12,706 nucleotides of DNA, taken from NCBI RefSeq assembly GCF_001949145.1, contig NW_019091673.1, positions 240,877 through 253,582 on the forward strand, in the 5' to 3' direction. The DNA comes from Acanthaster planci (taxonomy: Eukaryota; Echinodermata; Asteroidea; Valvatida; Acanthasteridae). The notes beneath the pieces were generated by a model that saw only the letters and a list, made by a program, of their open reading frames with translations, was not told the DNA's origin and did no database searches. This document shows positions 1 through 7,222 of this stretch, one piece after another (positions within the stretch are counted from its first letter, which is position 1; each line of letters starts with the position of its first letter). The position numbers and the translations under genes are program-made.

Positions 1-203
1 ATCGGGAATACGTGCCGGGTCGGAAAAGTTGATTTGGCAGATTGTGGCAGTCGGCAATTCTGCGTGCCAGTCGGGCCCGACCGGCGCCGACCAGCAGCGG
101 CAGATCCCTGGATTCTGTCCAATTGCTGAGCCTTTTCCCACTGCAACAACTGAACCTCCATCCGGGACCTGTGCAAGTCCCCTTTACTTGAGCTACCACT
201 CAT
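1..203 (-). CDS. Start of Gag-like ORF of an LTR retrotransposon (partial, runs off window)
   Basis: An ATG at 203-201 on the minus strand opens a frame of 67 codons with no stop before the window edge. It begins MSGSSSKGDL and then has a charged, Gln-rich, probably helical stretch (around EVQLLQWEKAQQL) followed by a basic, Pro/Gly-rich part. It lies about 230 bases downstream of a tRNA primer-binding site and an LTR, which is where gag starts in Ty3/gypsy-like elements. No capsid or zinc-knuckle signature is reached before the edge, so Gag is assigned from position rather than from a domain. It is the only frame in this element that is unbroken as far as it can be seen. A frame that is open by chance over 200 bases is the main alternative. 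Confidence 0.45.
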   Translation of the reverse strand, partial: MSGSSSKGDLHRSRMEVQLLQWEKAQQLDRIQGSAAAGRRRSGPTGTQNCRLPQSAKSTFPTRHVFP

Positions 204-435
204 ACTGCTGTTTCAACCTCGTACTCAGCCGGCGGATCAAATCTTGCAGACCTCAACTAATGAAAGTACCTCCTATCTCTCCGATGAACAAGCCAATCGT
301 ACCAAAAGTAAATGACCGCCAACACAATGCAAACCAAAGCTAACGCAATTGATGCCCACAGTAGCTGCTGCATTGACCAATCGAATCACAGGAAACAGGA
401 AGTGAAAACTCTCTGTAGACAAACCTTCGAGGTTG
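204..435 (-). other. Untranslated leader of the LTR retrotransposon
   Basis: This is the stretch between the primer-binding site and the presumed gag start, read on the minus strand. It has no convincing frame and no recognised motif. Its position corresponds to the 5' leader of a retroelement genomic RNA, where splice donor and packaging signals often lie, but none can be pointed to here. Confidence 0.4.
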
Positions 436-453
436 ATCCCACTTCTGACACCA
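436..453 (-). promoter_or_regulatory. Primer-binding site complementary to tRNA-Leu 3' end
   Basis: The minus strand reads TGGTGTCAGAAGTGGGAT. It begins with TGG, the complement of the tRNA CCA end, and continues as the complement of the acceptor stem of animal tRNA-Leu (3' end ATCCCACTTCTGACA plus CCA, recalled from known tRNA-Leu genes). All 18 bases match. Three bases (AAT) separate it from the end of the LTR, the usual spacing for a minus-strand DNA primer site. It fixes the orientation of the element and shows that the LTR on its right is the 5' LTR. Confidence 0.85.
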
Positions 454-691
454 ATTTGTGGCGCCGCGCCCCTCCAACGAAGGCGAGGGCGCCCTCTTCC
501 TCGAGGCGCGGTGCGTCGGACGGCACGCCGGAGAGTCCCTGAGCGGCTAGGGACGAGTCCGTTGGGACCGAAGTATACTGTCCCCCAAGAAAGTTGGTCT
601 TCGTCGAGATGATGGTTGATCTGATTGGTCGAAACTTAATGATGTAACCCGGACAGACCTGACTTGAAATAAACTTCGCCTGGACTCCTGA

Positions 692-699
692 CTTATATA
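692..699 (-). promoter_or_regulatory. Second TATA-like box (TATATAAG) in the LTR
   Basis: TATATAAG lies 22 bases downstream of the AATAAA signal. In some LTRs the poly(A) signal precedes the TATA box, so this could be the real promoter, with the short R region to its left. Sequence alone cannot choose between it and the box at 1138-1146. Confidence 0.35.
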
Positions 700-720
700 C
701 AACAATTAACAAGCGGCTGG

Positions 721-726
721 TTTATT
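721..726 (-). promoter_or_regulatory. Poly(A) signal AATAAA in the LTR
   Basis: AATAAA on the minus strand, in the context GATGAATAAACCAG, inside the LTR and in element orientation. It would end transcripts in the 3' LTR. Confidence 0.5.
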
Positions 727-1137
727 CATCAACACACTCAACCAATACACCAGTAGAGGGCGCTATTGACGGGGAAACTGCGTGATTATACGTGACTGGA
801 CTGCACCCAGAGCAGTGAACACCACAATTAATTGTGGGCATCCAGTGCCGAATCAGGGACTTTAGCAAGTCTACAGGGCTTATTGTCAGGGCTGCACTAC
901 ACGCAACTCACGTCACGAGATAGCAATCCACCCTTGCATCGACCGAAAGCTCCTATCAGGAACTATACCGCACCACCAACTAGCCCCTCAACCTACCGAG
1001 CCCCTCAACAGCACACGCACCACTCGGACTTAGGCACAGTCACACTAGGCTAGGTGACTTTAACCCTTGCACAGGATTCTCGACCCTTACCTCAGGATCA
1101 GCCCTTTATCAGGACGACTAATCCTAGCCTACGCGCG

Positions 1138-1146
1138 CCTTTTATA
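1138..1146 (-). promoter_or_regulatory. TATA box (TATAAAAGG) in the LTR
   Basis: The minus strand reads CTATAAAAGGCGCGC here, a near-ideal TATA box followed by GC-rich sequence, placed within the upstream part of the LTR as expected for U3. Transcription would start about 25-30 bases to the left and run towards the PBS. Confidence 0.5.
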
Positions 1147-1360
1147 GCTTTCGCGCTGCTCTGACCACGCCCGCGCACGCGCTCACGTGACTAAGCAGTG
1201 ACTTCCGCTGCCCAATCGCACAATGCACAAGGCAGAGCCTATGCGCCGTGCTTGCTTAACACACAGCTATGCACGCCTAACATCTGCCTCTGTTACTGGG
1301 CAGAGCGCCATCTATATCTTTGCACCGTGACTAGTGACTAGCGCCCTCTGTCACGTCACA

Positions 1361-1706
1361 GTACTGATGTTCCAGTTACCAATGCAGTATTCGGCTATCT
1401 TACCAGGGATCCTGACAAGCGGCCAGTCTGAGTCTTGGAGTCACAGCAAGTGCATGCACACAATAAAGACAAGGTGATCACTGTATGGTGCTGTTTACAA
1501 GATGGGCTTGTTGACTGGGCAGCCTGCGTTGATGCCCAGTCAAGTCATGCTTCAGTGTCTATTCATTACGCTCCTCCCCATCATTTTTTTTGGGGGGGGG
1601 ACATCACTTCATCTTTTCAGTTGAAAGAATCATATAAATATGCATACATCCATTAATAAATTCTCTGGTTCGTGACACAGATTTTTATCTTTTGTTTGTA
1701 TATCTA
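1361..1706. other. Flanking DNA without a recognisable gene
   Basis: This is the spacer between the LTR and the Tc1-like transposon. It contains a homopolymer switch of eight T followed by nine G at about 1586-1602 and an otherwise unremarkable AT-rich stretch. No credible frame was found. The TA at 1705-1706 is the expected target dinucleotide of the neighbouring Tc1 element. Confidence 0.5.
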
Positions 1707-1733
1707 CACTCAAGGAAAAAAGAAACGCACCAC
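1707..1733 (+). repeat. Left terminal inverted repeat of the Tc1 element
   Basis: It begins CACTCAAGGAAAAAAGAAAC and pairs with the reverse complement of 4659-4685. The differences are one A in the A-run and a few substitutions. TA at 1705-1706 is the target dinucleotide. Confidence 0.85.
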
Positions 1734-1989
1734 TGACTTTCTTTTGTGTGTGCCCGAATTTTGTGAAATCAACTGTATGTGCTAGATTCCCACATATTGG
1801 TCCTTCACATTTTAGCTCAGTAATGTAATCTTTGTTTCATTTTAACAACAAAATTAAAAGTTAGCGTCACTGCTCACAAAAGTGGCATTTACAGTTCAGA
1901 ACCTAACCTCCATTTGCATCAAGAACTGCTGTAATTCATCATGTCACGGATCGACAGTAACGTCGCAGCTGGTCCTGTGGGATAGCAGC

Positions 1990-2216
1990 CCACTCTTCCT
2001 CCAGTGCCGCCCGGCCTCAGCTGCTGTTGTGTCTTTAGGGGACGATCTTGTTGGATGTGACAACTGAGCAAGTCCCACACATTCTTGATGGGGTTCAAAT
2101 CCGGACTGAGAGCTGGCCGTGCCATGGCAACACCTTGACATCGTTTTCTAGGAAGTCGATGCACACAAGAGCCGCATGGGGGTTATGGGGTTCTCATGCT
2201 GAGAACGAAACGCAAC
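1990..2216 (-). pseudogene. Tc1 transposase, C-terminal fragment
   Basis: The minus strand encodes the end of a DD34E transposase. A segment reading PHAALVCIDFLENDVKVLPW is followed, after a frame change near 2125, by PALSPDLNPIKNVWDLL, the strongly conserved Tc1 motif around the third catalytic residue. That residue is normally the Glu of SPDLNPIE; here the codon at about 2084-2086 gives Lys, so the active site is lost. The fragment is cut on its upstream side by the LINE. It belongs with the part at 3704-4398 and together they account for one transposase of ordinary length. Downstream (1734-1990) is 3' untranslated DNA up to the inverted repeat. Confidence 0.8.
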
Positions 2217-2225
2217 ATCCAGACA
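2217..2225 (+). repeat. Candidate target-site duplication, left copy (ATCCAGACA)
   Basis: ATCCAGACA occurs here and again at 3695-3703, at the two points where Tc1 sequence gives way to LINE sequence. A 9-bp direct repeat in this position fits the target-site duplication made by LINE insertion. A chance 9-mer within homologous DNA is not excluded. Confidence 0.5.
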
Positions 2226-3694
2226 GGACTGTGTGCATGTGTCATTAAGTAATTTGTTTATTACCTTTCTTGTTCGCCTTGTCCATCTGGGAATGTTCAC
2301 AGGCATAATTACAAAGTTACATAAATATTACAATAAGAATTCATTACAATTACAGTTAAATACAAAATCATAAGAAGTCTAAAAGATGTAAGGAAAATAG
2401 GACTAAGGAAATGAGGGAGTTCACGCTGTGCACATGAAAGTTTAAAATCACACAGCAAACAAAATTATGGACCAGAACTAATTCCAATAAAGAGAATCCT
2501 TCAACTGGACACCGAAAAAACTAAATTAACTCAAAGTAGACACTCGTGAAATACAGTTTTAAAAAATGGGATAAGACTGAGTATTTTTAGATCCAAATGC
2601 CTCTTTGAAGAAGTGGGTCTTCAGTTGTTTTTTAGTACGCAATGATTCAACACCCGTGATGAAGGCGGTAGCATACCACAACTTTGGGGCAGCTGAAGCA
2701 AAAGCACGATCATCAAAAGAATGTAGCATTCTACCCGTAGGATACTCAAAGTAATATTGCACCTGTTGACCTCAAACTATAACGATGTTGGTTTCTAACA
2801 GTAAAAATGTAACCAGTGTAAATTTCTAAGTATAGGGGCAATGTGACGACGTCTATTTACATTTGCAACCAGTCTTGCCACAGCATATTTGGAACTCTTT
2901 GTAATTTGGCAAGTTGAACATGTGGCAAATCATAAAACAGGCTATTACAATAATCCAACTTGCTTGTGATGAAGGCATGAATCAAAATAATAAGAGAATT
3001 ACGAGATAAAAATTTGATGATGCGTTTTATGTTATAGAGATGGAACAGGCTTTCATAATGTGGGAACCCACAGACAAATTTAAGTCAAACAAGAAGCCAA
3101 GGTTCCTGACAGTAGTCACTGGCATGATATTTGTCCCACCAACTGTGATATAAGGAACATTAACTTCGGACAATTGTTGTTTGGGACCACGGACAATAAA
3201 CTCAGTCTTATACTGTCATTTAACATCAGTCTATTATGCAGCATCCACTCTCTAATACCTCGGAGGCAACTCTCCTTTGCTGAGACGGCAACCTGTTGAT
3301 TAATTAAGTTATCAGGTTTAAAAGATACACAATTGTGTATCATCTGCATAGCAATGCACATCAGGTAAATGAGTGTCAATGATATCAAATAACCCTGAAG
3401 ATGGGAGTACATGACAAAGACCAGGGGTCCAAGACAGGAATCTTATGGAACACCACAGGTAAGATCAAACTTGTCTGACTTGGATCCCAGTATTAGTACA
3501 TGTTGACTGTTCCTGTTAGATAAGATGAGAACCAATCCAGTGCAAGACCACGTATGCCAAATCTGGACCTGAGACGACCTAGTAATATAGTGTGATCAAC
3601 AGTATCATGTACATGTATTCCAGCAACTTCTATTCAAGCACAACTTAACAGATGAGGGCGCCATACACTTTTAGTTGTAGGCATTAACTCCTAT
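2226..3694 (-). mobile_element. 5'-truncated CR1/L2-like LINE inserted in the Tc1 element
   Basis: This block interrupts the Tc1 transposase and is flanked by ATCCAGACA. Read on the minus strand it contains the second half of a non-LTR reverse transcriptase in the usual order, then a 3' untranslated region with AATAAA (2257-2262) close to the presumed 3' end. Only the C-terminal part of the protein is present. There is no endonuclease domain and no gag-like ORF, as expected for a copy truncated at its 5' end during reverse transcription. The clade is called from the YADD region and the RAF-SAAPKLW ending. The leftmost coding-like residues stop at about 3605, so 3606-3694 may be further degenerate LINE or other DNA. 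Confidence 0.75.
2559..3605 (-). pseudogene. Non-LTR retrotransposon reverse transcriptase, C-terminal part
   Basis: On the minus strand the order is: [20 protein letters not shown] (about 3605-3545), [10 protein letters not shown], a segment of the motif-B type (SDKFDLTCGVP), the catalytic YADD (3339-3350), an SFKPD...IREWMLHNRLMLND stretch (to about 3200), VTTVRNLGFLFD (about 3115-3080), the thumb-like HAFITSKLDYCNSL (about 2985-2935), and finally DDRAFASAAPKLW...LKTHFF near the C-terminus (2559-2762). These belong to CR1/L2-type LINE ORF2 proteins. Although YADD is intact, the frame changes several times: just after YADD, near 3110, within 3030-2990 and around 2770. No functional protein can be made. 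Confidence 0.8.
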
Positions 3695-3703
3695 ATCCAG
3701 ACA
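3695..3703 (+). repeat. Candidate target-site duplication, right copy (ATCCAGACA)
   Basis: Identical to 2217-2225. It sits where the transposase sequence stops being recognisable, a short distance past the conserved QQDNAR motif. Confidence 0.5.
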
Positions 3704-4398
3704 ACGGTGACGGGCATTGTCCTGCTGGAACACAGCACGACCCCAAACTCGCTCCAGTAAGGGTCCAGGATCTTGTCGTGGTAGCAGGCAGCATTTAGGT
3801 TTCTTTCAATGAAAACCAAGTAAGTACATTGATTGGCCGAAATGCCAGCGAAAACCATCACGCTTGGGCCACCCCAGCAGTTGACTTGGTGAATACAAGT
3901 GTCAGCATACCGCTCGTAGCGTCTCTTGTACACCCGTTCCCTGCTATTGGCCCCGAAGCACTGGAACCTCTTCTTTTCACTGAAGATCACCTGTGACCAT
4001 CTTCACAGTGTCCAGCGTCGCTGTGCTGTACATCACTGGACCAAAGCCTGGCGATGTTGTTTGATCCTGTCAGCCTGGAGATGATTTCTAATGGTTCCAG
4101 CACTCACTTGCCTGTGGCGTGTCCCTATGGTTTCAGCGGCAGTGCGGGTAGCATGTCAGAACCTGTCACGGAGGTGGACAGCTGGTTGGCATGGTCTTAT
4201 GTAGCGGTGGTGACCCGTGGCCTGCCAGCTTGGGGACGATCTGCGGGGGAGGGGGATGCTGGTAGTGTTGTATCGCTTTTCAAGACGGACAATCATTGAA
4301 TGGTGGACCCTGAACAGCCTGGCCACTGCCCGTCTGCTCCATCCAGCTTGGAGCATGCCAATGGCCAGGTCTCTTTCAGGTTGTGACAGTCGTGGCAT
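3704..4398 (-). pseudogene. Tc1 transposase, N-terminal and catalytic-core fragment
   Basis: The likely start is the ATG at 4398-4396 (MPRLSQPERDLAIGMLQAG), the usual opening of this Tc1 group. It leads into paired helix-turn-helix DNA-binding modules to about 4160, then RDRF and an ISAQTVRN-type second module (about 4155-4040, frame changed). The core follows at about 3990-3704: VIFSEKKRFQCFGA, then RVYKRRYERYAD, CWGGPSVMVFAGIS, LNAACYHDKILDP and, after another frame change, VFQQDNAR. The first catalytic Asp, in the motif SDEKRF, is replaced by Glu (codon about 3976-3978). The second Asp, in QQDNA, survives. Stops lie near 4030 and in the linker. The enzyme would cut and join transposon ends at TA sites; this copy cannot. 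Confidence 0.85.
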
Positions 4399-4658
4399 CA
4401 TGGATACAAGTGCTTTCATTTTGGTGTCTTTTTATAGGCAAGGGTTGTGTTCAGGACATAAATGGTTAAATGCATATCTGGGAGTTACTCATGTGTAACC
4501 ATTAGCATAAAATGCAAAAACACAGTTTTTGGCACTCAATTCACACCCAATTCACTCAACTGAACGGGGATAATGAAATGTTCTGAAATCGTGAAAATCT
4601 AGGCCATGCACCATTTTTACAATGCCGGTCCAACTTCCTAAAAAAATTTGAATTTTTA

Positions 4659-4685
4659 GGTGGTGTGTTTCTTTTTCCTTGAGTG
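4659..4685 (-). repeat. Right terminal inverted repeat of the Tc1 element
   Basis: Its reverse complement begins CACTCAAGGAAAAAGAAACA and matches the left end at 1707-1733. The base pair outside it is CA where TA is expected, consistent with one transition since insertion. Confidence 0.85.
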
Positions 4686-5092
4686 CAAGAAAACTTGTTT
4701 TACATAAGGAAGTATCAACTGAACATGGAACACTTTGGTATTTCCTTGTCAAGTAGTTTTCACAATGATTACTTTTTCCATATTTTCTATTCTACCTTTT
4801 TTCACCTGAAACTAATTTTTCTTTGCGATGCTTTCTTCTTATTCCACGGTGGGAATGTCTTCTGCTACTTACGCATTAAGATGATTCTTTTCCTGTTTTC
4901 CACACTTCCTTCTCCAGCCATGTTTTAGTATTATTGTTATTGTTCTACTTATGTAATCTTTCTCGTGGATGTTCCACGATTTTGATCTACATGTGATTGA
5001 GTTATTTAAGATTTAACCAGACGGAGATCAAATTGAAATCTTACATTAAAATGGAAGCTCTACAGTATACAGGCTACGTGTATTACTGCCAA
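4686..5092. other. AT-rich spacer without a recognisable gene
   Basis: This is the DNA between the Tc1 right end and the TatD pseudogene. It is AT- and pyrimidine-rich on the plus strand, especially 4740-4880. Short open frames here show no domain or compositional sign of coding. No repeat or RNA gene was recognised. Confidence 0.5.
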
Positions 5093-5904
5093 TTACAGCT
5101 AGGATTTGTAGAATATTTTTCTTTTGTGTTTCGTATGCATTGTCCTCGGATACAGTGTTCGTCCATTGCACGGATAATTGCAATGTCCCTCGCAACTTCT
5201 CTCGCCAATGTTGGGTTGTTGCTCTTTGTAGAGCATTGCATAGCCCTAGGCACTAAGTATTATGCATTTGTTTGTAAGAGAAGTTGGTTATGGGGTACAT
5301 TCTTTGTTTCACGGAGGTCTCAGCTACCAGATGTGAGCGATGTATAGGTAGCAGAACACCTTGAGCCACATTTGAGCTTCTCTCCAGTTCCCTTTGAAGC
5401 AGTGGAGATTAATCTTCCAGTCGTTTAGCACAGTTTCATTGAGAATCTGGAGGCAGGCTTCCTCAGCTTGTCTGCAGTGGATTACCAGTGGCATGTGTTG
5501 AGTAATTCCTAAATGTAGTTGCAAAAGCTCCTGAAGAATGGAGGTTTGAAGTTCCCTTGTTTTGCAGAAGTTCCCGGAATAGTCAAGTCTAATTTTTCCC
5601 AGGGCACAACCTTTTGGTGTTCCAGCAAATGCTGGATTTCCCTTATGCCCATTGAGAAAGAGTCTACCTGCTTTGGGTGGAGATCCACAGTGATGGCATA
5701 AACCAAAGGATTAGATACCATTCGTGACCATTTTTTCTTCTGGAGGTACATGTAGATGGTAGTATCACTGAATACGTCAACACAGCTGAGGAAACCCTCC
5801 AGGTTGGGTGTAATTTGCTCGTGGAGAAACTTGGTGAGAGTCCCTTTAGAGGAAGCCATCTGCATCATTCAGTCGTTACTACGTGTGCAGTGTGAGTTAA
5901 TGAA
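5093..5904 (-). pseudogene. TatD-family metallonuclease pseudogene (TATDN2-like)
   Basis: TatD proteins are Mg-dependent DNases of the amidohydrolase fold. In order on the minus strand: FINSHC (5904-5887, the family has DSHCHLD), a TGA at 5871-5869, MASSKGTLTKF, HPKQ for the family HPH, a degenerate VVPWEKLDL for VVA-GEIGLD, then after a frameshift near 5550 MPLVIHC (about 5490), LHCFKGNW (about 5415), WLKVFCYLYI, and after another shift LLLQTNA, a TAA at 5262-5260, YLVPRAM, and LAREVARDIAIIRAM (about 5215-5170). The second His of the metal motif is Thr, the catalytic Glu is lost and the Asp of ETDAPY is Asn, so it is inactive. About 270 codons run without an intron-sized gap, so it may be a retrocopy or derive from a single-exon gene. 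Upstream N-terminal parts of TATDN2-type proteins are not visible. Confidence 0.75.
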
Positions 5905-6239
5905 GTACTTTTCTTGACGTTAGGCAGTAATGGTTGTCAACTTGTCAACAAGAATTGGCTCCAGAGAAAGAAAGTACACCGACGCCTGTTTGCAGGTTCC
6001 CTCAGCTGGCCACCACCACCGCTGAGTTTTATTACTTTTCGGAACTTTCTGGACAATTACATGAACTAAAAGAACACATGTTTTCTTACATGTCAAATCC
6101 TTAAAACAAGAAGACTACTGGTAGCTGTCGGAAACAAGCCAAAATCATTTTGCCAAAAATTATCCACAAAATCCGTATAAGGCACACCACATCTATTGCT
6201 GGGATTATACAAACACAAGTAAAAGAGCCTATATAATCA
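5905..6239. other. Spacer between TatD pseudogene and the Ngaro-like element
   Basis: No gene, RNA or repeat is recognised. The left boundary of the tyrosine-recombinase element probably lies near the right end of this stretch, since GC content and character change at about 6260, but its exact end cannot be set. Confidence 0.4.
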
Positions 6240-6517
6240 AGGTTTTAATCGAACTTATATCTAGCCTTGCACCCTGGGGTACGCGGTGGCAAGAAACGCC
6301 AGCCCCGCCCATGGAGGAGTCCACAGGGGTCGTTCCCCCAGGGATGCCCTGCCTTTTTGTTTTCCTCGCAAGATACGCGAGACCAACCCCAGGAAGGTGT
6401 CCCAAGGCCTGAGAATGGAATTTTTTGCTCGTTTTACTGAGATCTCTCACCAAACAAGTTCCTAATGCAGGAACTTGACTCAACCTCCCCCTTCTTTTTT
6501 TCTTTGAGCGAAGGAGC

Positions 6518-7091
6518 TTACTTAGAGCTATTTGATGGATAGAGGAGGGCCTCAGGGTATAAAGCAAAGAATGCCAAGGCATTGTGCAAGTTCTCCTGGA
6601 ACAGCACATTGCCGGTCGACGACAGGTGAAGGCCATCACGGTAATATAGAGAGTGTTGCGAAGGATTAATATTGTGAGAATGCACGATGGCATGGGCATT
6701 TCCCAAATTGCTACAGAGTTTGTTTATTTGTTCAAGGAAAGCACACACTTTTTCCCCACACCCTGCTTTTTCTCCCCGTAGTAAAACAACCTGTGCAGAA
6801 TGTCCGACCAAATGATGGTAGTATTGGGCAGCAAATGGCGGATACAACTGAGGCCCCCCTCTACGCTACTGCGGATATCTTTTAGTGGAATAGAGAACAA
6901 GTCGTTGGTCCCCAGGTGAACAATTACAGTACGTGGCACTGGATGTCTTGAGATATGACGATGGAGGATTGAAGTTAGGGCTGAGAGACGGGCTCCCCGG
7001 ACTCCCACCCATTTGAGACACCCAGTAGAAGTGCAGCGGGGCTCCGACTGACCAGCCCAAAACACACCACTTACGCACGTCCTTGTAGTGC
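6518..7091 (-). pseudogene. SGNH/GDSL hydrolase domain of the Ngaro-like element
   Basis: SGNH hydrolases are Ser esterases or lipases. Their role in these retroelements is unknown. Visible on the minus strand: a weak block I (CVSGVFWAG, about 7074-7048), where the family has GDS or GHS around the nucleophile and only the Ser may remain; block II-like KWVGVRGARL (about 7010); block III HLGTNDL with the Asn of GTND at 6901-6912; a WSDIL segment; and block V RDGLHLSSTGN, whose Asp and His (6640-6626) are the rest of the catalytic triad. The frame changes once within 6847-6724, most likely in the A-runs around 6768-6780. The end is a stop at 6518. It follows the recombinase directly and shares its strand. 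Confidence 0.75.
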
Positions 7092-7222
7092 CTGAATGAG
7101 AAAAGAAAAGAACAGAAAAGCAAGGCCAGCAGGGTATGGCAATAACAGTAACAGTGTGGATGTTTTCAAGAATCAAGAAGCCCCCACGTTGTCAAGTGTC
7201 TGAGCTATAGAATCGGTCAGAC
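7092..7222 (-). other. Candidate spliceosomal intron between recombinase and SGNH domains
   Basis: On the minus strand the last recombinase codons end AAATAAG, followed by GTCTGA at 7222, a possible 5' splice site. 131 bases later comes a long pyrimidine tract, TTCTTTTCTTTTCTCATTCAG, ending at 7092, which is a very good 3' splice site. In-frame stops lie between. Splicing would fuse recombinase and hydrolase into one product. The frame does not join perfectly today, but a nearby deletion in the hydrolase block I could explain that. The donor is weaker than the acceptor. The alternative is a plain spacer between two ORFs. Confidence 0.4.

Larger units (their letters stand above)
457..1360 (-). 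mobile_element. 5' LTR of a Ty3/gypsy-like LTR retrotransposon
   Basis: On the minus strand the block starts TGTGACGTGACAGAGGGCGC at 1360 and ends GGCGCCACA at 457, so it has the TG...CA ends of an LTR. The PBS follows three bases later. A TATA box lies inside (1138-1146), with a poly(A) signal downstream (721-726) and a second TATA-like box (692-699). The length of about 904 bp is ordinary for an LTR. The 457 end is well fixed by the PBS. The 1360 end is chosen on the TGTG motif only, because the second LTR lies outside the window. Gypsy-like rather than BEL/Pao or copia is a guess from general layout. No coding frame inside the LTR is credible. Confidence 0.65.
1707..4685 (-). mobile_element. 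Tc1-family DNA transposon, interrupted by a LINE
   Basis: Both ends read inward CACTCAAGG, then five or six A, then GAAACxCACCAC. The ends match over about 27 bp with one indel and few substitutions. The left end is preceded by TA, the Tc1/mariner target site; the right flank now reads CA. Pieces of a Tc1 transposase lie between them on the minus strand: the N-terminal helix-turn-helix domain, the catalytic core and the C-terminal part. Removing the inserted LINE and one copy of its 9-bp repeat leaves about 1.5 kb, the normal size of such an element. It is dead: frameshifts, stops, and loss of two of the three catalytic acidic residues. Confidence 0.85.

Noticed and set aside
484-495. 12-bp palindrome GAGGGCGCCCTC
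   Set aside because: Short, GC-rich and inside the LTR; AGGGCGC motifs recur elsewhere in the window (about 754, 1341, 3654), so it has no special support.
386-712. Minus-strand open frame of 108 codons near the LTR
   Set aside because: It spans the LTR end and the tRNA primer-binding site, which are non-coding parts of the retrotransposon.
1586-1602. Run of T followed by run of G
   Set aside because: Simple homopolymers; possibly slippage or an assembly artefact, with no flanking structure to suggest function.
4997-5347. Plus-strand open frame of 116 codons
   Set aside because: It is antisense to the TatD pseudogene, which has clear family motifs on the other strand.
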